18,818 bases of DNA from Anaerolineae bacterium (GTDB lineage Bacteria > Chloroflexota > Anaerolineae > UBA1429), in contig SKLG01000077.1 in assembly GCA_007123335.1 (NCBI GenBank), forward strand, positions 1 through 18,818, in the 5' to 3' direction. The notes under the pieces are model-generated. The model did no database searches. It saw only the letters and a list, made by a program, of their open reading frames with translations, and was not told the origin of the DNA. This document shows, one piece after another, positions 14,296 through 18,818 of the stretch. A program made the position numbers and the translations under genes. Position 1 is the first letter of the stretch. Each line of letters starts with the position of its first letter.

Positions 14296-15162
14296 ATGCC
14301 ACATTTTGATGGCAGCGGGCCCACTGGCCGGGGACCCTTTACAGGTGCTGCGCGAGGTTACTGCGCGTTACGCGTGGAGGACGACCCGGAGGGCGCGCTG
14401 ATTGGATTCATCGGCAAACAGGGCGAATCCTTTGTTAAGCCATCTCATCTGCCCGAGGGCACAGGAGGAGCTGCACCCCTCCTTCGCGCCCCCTTTTATA
14501 CCTTGGATGGGTGCAAAGTATGGAGAGGAGGTGGTAGGTATGCCTACTGGAGATCGAACCGGCCCTACCGGTGCTGGGCCACGAACAGGGCGTGGCGCTG
14601 GCTATTGTTCCGGATCGGGCACACCCGGCTACGCCAACTCGAACCTCCGTCCGCTGGGCCAGAAACGGCCTCTGGGCGGACGCTGGTTGCGACGGTCAGC
14701 CAGATGGCTGCAAGGCCTGCCTGGTCGACGGCAACGCCGATGGTGGCGCTAACCCCTGATCTATCCGAACAAAACCTAGAAAAGTTGGAGGAACAAACTA
14801 TGCCACGTGGAGATCGAACAGGCCCTCGCGGTACGGGGGCCATGACAGGACGAGGCGCAGGATTCTGCGCAGGGTATGACGTGCCCGGATTTGCCAACCC
14901 CGGTCCCGGCTGTGGCCGGGGAATGGGCGGCTGGGCGGCTAGACGCGGTGGAGGTGGCCATGGTTGGCGCCACTGGTACTATGCCACTGGCGTTCCCGGC
15001 TGGATGCGCTATGGCGCTCAGCCATGGACGCCCGATGCGGCCGCGCCACAACAGGCTGCAGGCAGTGAACGCGAGGTGTTAAAGGCCGAGCTCGATTTGC
15101 TGCAAGAGCGTCTCAATGCCGTACGCAGCCACATCGATGAGCTAGACGAGCAGTCCGAGTAG
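14296..15162 (+). CDS. DUF5320-like copy A: open frame continuing without stop into copy C
   Basis: From an ATG preceded by AAAGGAGGG (3 nt spacing) a frame opens with MPHFDGSGPTGRGPFTG and GYC, the N-terminal signature of the small Gly-rich DUF5320-like proteins. About 35 more protein-like residues follow (ALRVEDDPEGALIGFIGKQG). After about residue 60 the sequence stops looking like a protein, yet no stop codon occurs for 289 codons. The frame therefore runs through the region carrying copy B (in another frame) and becomes copy C, ending at its TAA-region stop at 15162. Either a 288-residue A-linker-C protein is made, or copy A has lost its stop through decay or a sequencing indel and only its first 60 residues were once a gene. 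The function of the family is unknown; it tends to occur in anaerobes next to PadR regulators. Confidence 0.5.
   Translation: MPHFDGSGPTGRGPFTGAARGYCALRVEDDPEGALIGFIGKQGESFVKPSHLPEGTGGAAPLLRAPFYTLDGCKVWRGGGRYAYWRSNRPYRCWATNRAWRWLLFRIGHTRLRQLEPPSAGPETASGRTLVATVSQMAARPAWSTATPMVALTPDLSEQNLEKLEEQTMPRGDRTGPRGTGAMTGRGAGFCAGYDVPGFANPGPGCGRGMGGWAARRGGGGHGWRHWYYATGVPGWMRYGAQPWTPDAAAPQQAAGSEREVLKAELDLLQERLNAVRSHIDELDEQSE
14463..14530 (+). promoter_or_regulatory. Alternative hairpins around the copy B ribosome-binding site
   Basis: CCTCCT (14478-14483) can pair either with AGGAGG upstream (14463-14468, 9-nt loop) or with AGGAGG of the copy B Shine-Dalgarno (14525-14530). The two pairings exclude each other, so one fold frees and the other masks the ribosome-binding site. 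This is seen as complementarity only; folding energies were not computed. Confidence 0.3.
14540..14752 (+). CDS. DUF5320-like copy B, small Gly/Arg-rich protein, possibly frameshifted
   Basis: This 70-residue protein begins MPTGDRTGPTGAGPRTGRGA and GYCSGSGTPGYAN, clearly paralogous to copy C in both protein and DNA (for example the shared GGAGATCGAAC near each start). AGAGGAGG lies about 9 nt before the ATG. It lies one base out of frame with the A-C frame and nests inside it. After 'GYANSN' the sequence becomes Arg/Trp-rich (ending RRQRRWWR) rather than continuing like copy C. In the next frame the same DNA encodes a Cys-containing stretch (GCDGQPDGCKACLVDGN, stop at 14759) with more typical third-base GC. 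A frameshift near 14640-14665 is therefore possible. The function is unknown. Confidence 0.6.
   Translation: MPTGDRTGPTGAGPRTGRGAGYCSGSGTPGYANSNLRPLGQKRPLGGRWLRRSARWLQGLPGRRQRRWWR
14800..15162 (+). CDS. DUF5320-like copy C, full-length Gly-rich protein with C-terminal coiled coil
   Basis: This is a 120-residue protein and the best preserved of the three copies. It has an N-terminal signature (MPRGDRTGPRGTGAMTGRGA, then GFCAGYDVPGFANPGPGCG), a Gly/Arg/Trp-rich centre (WAARRGGGGHGWRHWYYATGVPGWMRYG), a proline-alanine linker, and a charged heptad-like helix (EREVLKAELDLLQERLNAVRSHIDELDEQ) predicted to form a coiled coil. GGAGGAA lies 6 nt before the ATG, so it can be translated independently of copy A although they share a frame. 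Cys residues at about 25 and 38, with His and Trp in the centre, could bind metal, but this is conjecture. The family (DUF5320) has no established function. A 14-bp hairpin 11 bp after the stop ends the operon. Confidence 0.8.
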   Translation: MPRGDRTGPRGTGAMTGRGAGFCAGYDVPGFANPGPGCGRGMGGWAARRGGGGHGWRHWYYATGVPGWMRYGAQPWTPDAAAPQQAAGSEREVLKAELDLLQERLNAVRSHIDELDEQSE

Positions 15163-15173
15163 CTCATCCAACC

Positions 15174-15209
15174 CCAGGCGGGCATCTTGTTGCCGAGATG
15201 CCCGCCTGG
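15174..15209 (+). terminator. Hairpin ending the PadR-DUF5320 operon
   Basis: CCAGGCGGGCATCT (15174-15187) is perfectly complementary to 15196-15209 around the 8-nt loop TGTTGCCG. It begins 11 bp after the copy C stop. No T-tract follows (TCCCCTG), as at most other hairpins in this window. Confidence 0.65.
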
Positions 15210-15237
15210 TCCCCTGTTGAGACATCCTTTCGGTGCG

Positions 15238-15267
15238 TTCTTGGGCGTCCTGGTTTTCTGCTACAAT
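15238..15267 (+). promoter_or_regulatory. Candidate promoter of the hydroxyacyl-CoA dehydrogenase gene
   Basis: TACAAT at 15262-15267 is a good -10. The -35 is weak, either TTCTTG (15238-15243, 18-bp spacer) or TTGGGC (15241-15246, 15-bp spacer). The gene starts 40 bp downstream. Confidence 0.45.
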
Positions 15268-15307
15268 AGGCGCACTATACAACCAGGGACAGAAGGAGCG
15301 CTCCGTC

Positions 15308-16222
15308 ATGACTAACAAGCTACCTTTTGAGGCGATCGCCATCATTGGCGCCGGCACCATGGGCGCCGAAATCAGCCTGCGCAGCGCCGAGCATGGCTAT
15401 AGCGTTTGTGTGTATGATGTGAGTCGGGAAGCCATCGCTCGGACGCGCGACGAACACCTTGACGTGACCGAGGCGCGACAGCGATCCGGTCGTATGACTG
15501 CCCGCGAAGCACGGGCCATCTTGGAGCGCATACGCTATACGACAGACCTAAGCTCGAGCTGTGCAAACGCAGCACTGGTGATCGAGGCGGTGCCCGAGGT
15601 GTTGGCGCTCAAACGCCAGGTGTTCGCCGAGCTGGATCGCCTCTGTCCCCCAGAAACGATCTTGGCCACCAACAGCTCCTCGTTGCGGGTGGCTCTCATG
15701 GAGGATGCCACGCAGCGCCTGGACAAGGTGCTGAACTTGCACTTTTTTCTGCCGGTGCGCGAGGCGCCCATGGTCGAGATCATGGGCGGCACCCAGACCT
15801 CATCCGAGACGGTGGATCTGGCGCGTCGCTATGCCATAGCTGCAGGACTGACCCCGCTCGTGGTGCGCGAACAGAGCACCGGATTTCTCTTTAACCGTGT
15901 GTGGCGCGCCATCAAAAAAGAATGCCTGCGCGTCGTGGATCAGGGTATCGCCTCTTTTGAGGACATCGATCGGGCCTGGATGATCATGTACGACACGCCA
16001 CGCGGCCCCTTTGGGCAGATGGACGCCATCGGCCTCGATGTGGTGCGCGACATCGAACTGGTGTACTATGGCGAGTCGGGCGACCCATCCGACCGCCCGC
16101 CGCAGATATTGCTGGACAAGATCGCCCGTGGCGAACTGGGCATCAAGACCGCCAAAGGCTTTTACGCCTACCCTCACCCGCTCTATGAAGACCCCAATTG
16201 GCTACGAGGCGCGCGCGATTGA
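15308..16222 (+). CDS. 3-hydroxyacyl-CoA dehydrogenase family protein
   Basis: This 304-residue soluble NAD-dependent enzyme is of the 3-hydroxyacyl/3-hydroxybutyryl-CoA dehydrogenase superfamily. The N-terminal Rossmann domain has IAIIGAGTMGAEI (Gly14, Gly16, Gly19) and the strand SVCVYDVSREA. ALVIEAVPEVLALKRQVFAELD and ATNSSSL are the usual second half. The catalytic His region is NLHFFLPVREAPMVEIM, and the C-terminal dimerisation domain begins about residue 190 with GFLFNRVWRAIKKECLRVVDQG. The length fits single-domain 3-hydroxybutyryl-CoA dehydrogenases. The usual HFFNP is HFFLP and the usual GR-x-x-N segment is also altered, so the substrate may be a non-CoA hydroxy acid. AAGGAG lies 9 nt before the ATG. 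No beta-oxidation or butyrate genes adjoin it. Confidence 0.85.
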   Translation: MTNKLPFEAIAIIGAGTMGAEISLRSAEHGYSVCVYDVSREAIARTRDEHLDVTEARQRSGRMTAREARAILERIRYTTDLSSSCANAALVIEAVPEVLALKRQVFAELDRLCPPETILATNSSSLRVALMEDATQRLDKVLNLHFFLPVREAPMVEIMGGTQTSSETVDLARRYAIAAGLTPLVVREQSTGFLFNRVWRAIKKECLRVVDQGIASFEDIDRAWMIMYDTPRGPFGQMDAIGLDVVRDIELVYYGESGDPSDRPPQILLDKIARGELGIKTAKGFYAYPHPLYEDPNWLRGARD

Positions 16223-16247
16223 TGCGATGGCCAATGTGTGCTAGAAT
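16219..16247 (+). promoter_or_regulatory. Promoter of the response-regulator operon (TTGATG-17-TAGAAT)
   Basis: TTGATG (16219-16224) overlaps the stop codon of the preceding dehydrogenase, and TAGAAT (16242-16247) follows with a 17-bp spacer, leaving a leader of about 40 nt. Confidence 0.55.
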
Positions 16248-16294
16248 GCCGCAACTGTCTACGCGCGCACAATCCCTACACGGGACAACTGAAC

Positions 16295-17035
16295 ATGAAG
16301 ATCCTGGTGATCGACGACGAGCGGGCCTTTGCCCGAGCGTTATGTCGATATCTGGAGCGTAAGGGATTCACCATAGCCCTCGCCTATACCGCCCGTGAGG
16401 GATTGCGGCTGATGCAAGAGATGTCGCCGGATGTGGCGCTGGTAGATATGCGCCTGCCCGACATGGACGGCACCGAGGTGTGTCGGCGTCTGCGCAAGGC
16501 GGGGGATATCCTTCTCATCGCTTTGTCAGCCTATGATAACGATCATATGGTCGAGGCGACAGAACTGGCGGCGGATCTCTGGCTGCCCAAGCCGGTGCGG
16601 ATGCGTGAGTTGGAATCGCGCATTCGGGCGTTGCTTCGCCGCCAGCGGGCAGAGACGTCACAGGTGAGGCAGAGTCAACTCCATACCTACCATGACGGTA
16701 CGCTCTATCTCGACGGGATACAACGCCTGGCGAAAAGCGGTGACCGGCGTATCGATCTGAGCGCCAAAGAGTGGGATCTGTTGATCTGCCTCCTGGAGCG
16801 CCGTAACCAGGTGATCCCGCGAGACGAGCTGCTGGAGCGGTTGTGGACACCGGACCAAGTCCATCGTGGACAGTATCTGGCGCAGTATATCAATCGGCTG
16901 CGCCAAAAGCTAGAGCCCGATCCCTCAAACCCACGATATATCCAAACCGTCCGTGGCCGAGGCTACTGGTTCTGCACACAAGATGTGAACGAGCCCATTG
17001 GCGGCCTGGGAAGTCCGCCAACCATGCCCACGTGA
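16295..17035 (+). CDS. OmpR/PhoB-type response regulator without an adjacent kinase
   Basis: This is a 246-residue two-domain transcription factor. The receiver domain (1-115) has the acidic pair Asp7-Asp8, the phosphoacceptor Asp51 (LVDMRLPD), Ser78 and Lys99 (WLPKPV), all expected for a phosphorylatable receiver. The C-terminal winged helix (about 135-230) contains the OmpR pattern DLSAKEWDLLICLLERRNQVIPRDELLERLW and IQTVRGRGYWF. The start at 16295 opens directly on the receiver strand MKILVIDDE; its ribosome-binding site is weak (CGGGA). No histidine kinase lies on either side. The next gene, a metallo-hydrolase, starts 12 bp after the stop, so the pair is cotranscribed. The regulon is unknown; the kinase must be encoded elsewhere. 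Confidence 0.92.
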   Translation: MKILVIDDERAFARALCRYLERKGFTIALAYTAREGLRLMQEMSPDVALVDMRLPDMDGTEVCRRLRKAGDILLIALSAYDNDHMVEATELAADLWLPKPVRMRELESRIRALLRRQRAETSQVRQSQLHTYHDGTLYLDGIQRLAKSGDRRIDLSAKEWDLLICLLERRNQVIPRDELLERLWTPDQVHRGQYLAQYINRLRQKLEPDPSNPRYIQTVRGRGYWFCTQDVNEPIGGLGSPPTMPT

Positions 17036-17047
17036 AAAGGAGGGCAC

Positions 17048-17983
17048 ATGGAGCTTTATCCTGGTCTGCATCGGATCGACGCGCCCTTTGAGCAGGGACG
17101 CCAGGTGAACCTTTGGCTCTTTACCGGACGTCGCCCCGTGCTGGTGGATACCGGCGTGGCCGGCGTGCCTAGAGAGGCCATTCTACCCTACTTTGTCGAC
17201 CTAGGTTTGCCTCCGCAAGATTTAAAGCTCGTCATTAACCTGCACGCCCACGCTGACCACATCGGCGGCAACGCCGAAATTCTGCGCGCGGCGGGTGTCA
17301 CTGGCGACGGAAGCGATGACAGTCTCCTCATCGCCGCCCACAATACGGATGCACCAGCCATCGCCGATCATCGCCTGCTGGCAACAGAGGTTGCAGGCAT
17401 CGTCGACGAGGAGCGTATCGCGGCATTCATGCGGCGCTGCGGAGATGATGTCCCTGTGGGGCGACGCTTTCGCGGGGGCGAAATCCTGGAGATCGGCACT
17501 TCAGAGATAAAGGTGCTACACACCCCGGGACACACCGCTGGTAGCCTCAGCCTCTATGATCTGGGGCGCCGCGCGCTGATCCATGGCGAATCGGTGATGG
17601 GTGTAGGCACCACCGATGACCGTGGCTTTCGCTCAACACCCTTTGGGCTGGATCCGCAACGCTATCGGCAGACGCTCCAGCAGCTCACCGAGATCGAGTT
17701 TGAGCTGTTCCTTTCGTCACATTGCCCACCGATGAGCAGGGATGACGGGCTGGAGTCGATCGCCGTCAGTCTGGCCGAGCTAGATAGCTATGAGGCAGCC
17801 TGCCGAACCGCACTTGCCGAGGGAGTGTCGTCTGCCCAAGAGATGGCCGAAGCGGTCTCACAGGAGGGCGGCTACCAGCAGGGACGCCGGCTGCTGAGCC
17901 AGGTCGAGCATACGTTGCGAAACTGGACCCGCGAAGGCTTGGTGACCCAAACTGCATCAGGCGCTTATCGCCTGGCACGATAG
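17048..17983 (+). CDS. Metallo-beta-lactamase-fold hydrolase with C-terminal winged-helix-like domain
   Basis: This 311-residue soluble hydrolase has the di-metal signature His66-x-His68-x-Asp70-His71 (NLHAHADHIGG). Further expected ligands lie at LHTPGHTAGSLSLYD (about residue 160) and LSSHCPP (about 225). After the MBL domain a tail of about 80 residues (SYEAACRTALAEGVSSAQEMAEAVSQ...ALVTQTASGAYRL type helices and wing) resembles the winged-helix end of LACTB2-like or glyoxalase-II-like MBL proteins. Such enzymes cleave thioesters, phosphodiesters or lactones; the substrate here is unknown. AAAAGGAGG lies 4 nt before the ATG. It is the second gene of the response-regulator operon and ends in a long hairpin at 17998-18041. 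Confidence 0.88.
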   Translation: MELYPGLHRIDAPFEQGRQVNLWLFTGRRPVLVDTGVAGVPREAILPYFVDLGLPPQDLKLVINLHAHADHIGGNAEILRAAGVTGDGSDDSLLIAAHNTDAPAIADHRLLATEVAGIVDEERIAAFMRRCGDDVPVGRRFRGGEILEIGTSEIKVLHTPGHTAGSLSLYDLGRRALIHGESVMGVGTTDDRGFRSTPFGLDPQRYRQTLQQLTEIEFELFLSSHCPPMSRDDGLESIAVSLAELDSYEAACRTALAEGVSSAQEMAEAVSQEGGYQQGRRLLSQVEHTLRNWTREGLVTQTASGAYRLAR

Positions 17984-17997
17984 AACCATTCGATCAT

Positions 17998-18041
17998 GGA
18001 CGGCATGACCGGCCGCGTCAGCGGCGAGGTCCATGCCGTCC
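17998..18041 (+). terminator. Long branched hairpin after the MBL gene
   Basis: GGACGGCATG (17998-18007) pairs perfectly with 18032-18041. ACC then pairs with GGT across a one-base bulge, and CCGC (18013-18016) with GCGG (18021-18024) around GTCA. There is no T-tract. It separates the response-regulator operon from the next gene. Confidence 0.6.
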
Positions 18042-18072
18042 GTTACTTGTGCGGCTTTGAGAGATAGTGTCC

Positions 18073-18818
18073 ATGACGATCTGGTTCATCGCGGCCTGGT
18101 TATTTCTGGCCGCGCTTGTTTTGTATGTGCTCTGGGTTCGCCTGGATCTCTATCGGCCGTGGTGGTTCATCGCCGCTGCCCCGTTCGCCTTTTGGCTGTT
18201 CGCCGGTGGGCTCATCTTCCCGCTGGCGGCCGCTGCCACAGGGACGGGGTTGCTGCGCGGGGCGCCTCTGTTGGCGAGTGTGGCGGTCTTCTGGGGGCAC
18301 TTTTTCGGCATCCAGCGGCATGCCAGGCCAGCCAAGCTGAATGGCCCCCGGCTACGCGTCATGACGGCCAATTTGCTGGATACCAACCGGCGCCTGGCTG
18401 ACATGGTGGAAGTGATACGCGAGGAGAACCCCGATCTCCTGGCGTTGCAGGAGGTGCACCCCACTCAGGTGCGGGCGCTGCGGGAGGCGCTCTCTGCCAG
18501 CCATCCTTACGAGTGGTTCCTGCCTGGCCCGCAGATGCCAACGCCTGGCCAATCTGAGGGGATGGGGATACTCAGCCGGCATCCCTTTCAGCGTCTCGAC
18601 GTCTTGCAGCCCGATAGGGCGCCGGGCATAACAGGCTCGGTTCCCAACGCCTCCAACCCCACCCAGGTGTTCGCGCTCAACGTCGATGGCGCGGTCATCG
18701 ACGTGTTGCACATACATCCGCGCATCCCCGTGCCGCGCTTTTGCCGGGTTCTCGGAGTGCCGTTTCCCTGTGGCCTGGACAATAGCGCTCGCGAGAGGGA
18801 TGTGCAGGCGATCATCGC
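18073..18818 (+). CDS. Membrane-anchored endonuclease/exonuclease/phosphatase-family protein (3' end cut by window)
   Basis: The frame from ATG 18073 stays open to the last base, giving 248 residues of an incomplete protein. The first about 85 residues hold two or three hydrophobic membrane segments (TIWFIAAWLFLAALVLYVLW, WWFIAAAPFAFWLFAGGLIF, APLLASVAVFWGHFFGI). The EEP nuclease/phosphatase fold then begins: LRVMTANLL carries the metal-site Asn, PDLLALQEV the catalytic Glu, GMGILSRHPF the next conserved strand, and VIDVLHIHPRIP matches the usual N-x-H-P region. Orientation suggests the catalytic domain faces outside the membrane. Relatives include sphingomyelinase-like and DNase I-like enzymes and the YafD type; the substrate is unknown. 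No clear Shine-Dalgarno precedes the start (GAGAG only). The final catalytic His region lies beyond the window. Confidence 0.85.
   Translation, partial: MTIWFIAAWLFLAALVLYVLWVRLDLYRPWWFIAAAPFAFWLFAGGLIFPLAAAATGTGLLRGAPLLASVAVFWGHFFGIQRHARPAKLNGPRLRVMTANLLDTNRRLADMVEVIREENPDLLALQEVHPTQVRALREALSASHPYEWFLPGPQMPTPGQSEGMGILSRHPFQRLDVLQPDRAPGITGSVPNASNPTQVFALNVDGAVIDVLHIHPRIPVPRFCRVLGVPFPCGLDNSARERDVQAII

Noticed and set aside
14102..14401. 99-codon frame overlapping the PadR 3' end
   Set aside because: It is an out-of-frame shadow of PadR and copy A with no start signal of its own.

Overview
The window looks like chromosomal DNA of an anaerobic or facultatively anaerobic bacterium. Base composition is moderately GC-rich, Shine-Dalgarno sequences are strong (GGAGG types) and promoters resemble the sigma-70 consensus. 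An oxygen-sensitive class III ribonucleotide reductase with its activase, a B12-binding radical SAM enzyme, a PadR regulator with DUF5320-type Gly/Arg-rich small proteins, and an EF-P with Arg at its tip together suggest Chloroflexota (an Anaerolineae-like lineage). That placement is inference only. No rRNA, tRNA, CRISPR array, insertion sequence or prophage was recognised.

Layout. Positions 2-2257 (+) hold the 3' five-sixths of an MgtA-type Mg2+ P-type ATPase, followed by an L-rhamnose mutarotase (2310-2633, +). Facing these on the minus strand is the operon nrdD (6779-4527), nrdG (4530-3832) and a GNAT acetyltransferase (3799-2966). Immediately after the GNAT stop, in the same frame, lies the orphan C-terminus of a dihydrodipicolinate-synthase-family protein. 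The divergent region 6780-7202 carries an nrdD promoter, an opposing promoter for a second GNAT gene (7203-7739, +), a pair of NrdR-box-like sites 32 bp apart and a GAAC-N4-GTTC LexA-like site.

Next come a small dimeric-barrel-like protein (8059-7760, -), a B12-binding radical SAM enzyme (9620-8226, -) and EF-P (9978-10535, +). The efp gene is convergent with a Usp-Usp-DUF389 membrane protein (12519-10474, -). Its reading frame has no stop before the efp terminator and runs through that hairpin into antisense efp. Upstream of it is a zinc alcohol dehydrogenase (13630-12599, -).

The most unusual part is 13799-15209 (+): a strong promoter, a PadR-like regulator and three tandem copies of a 'DRTGP...TGRGAGYC' protein family. 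The first copy has no stop and stays in frame with the third, while the second is nested between them in another frame. A hydroxyacyl-CoA dehydrogenase (15308-16222), an OmpR-type response regulator with no adjacent kinase (16295-17035), a metallo-beta-lactamase-fold hydrolase (17048-17983) and a 3'-truncated membrane-anchored endonuclease/exonuclease/phosphatase protein (18073 to the end) complete the window.

Functionally, the clearest unit is nrdDG, which makes deoxynucleotides without oxygen and appears to be under NrdR-type control. The PadR cluster looks like a self-contained locus whose regulator controls its small-protein operon. The remaining genes are mostly single transcription units, each with a recognisable promoter and a long GC-rich 3' hairpin that usually lacks a U-tract.
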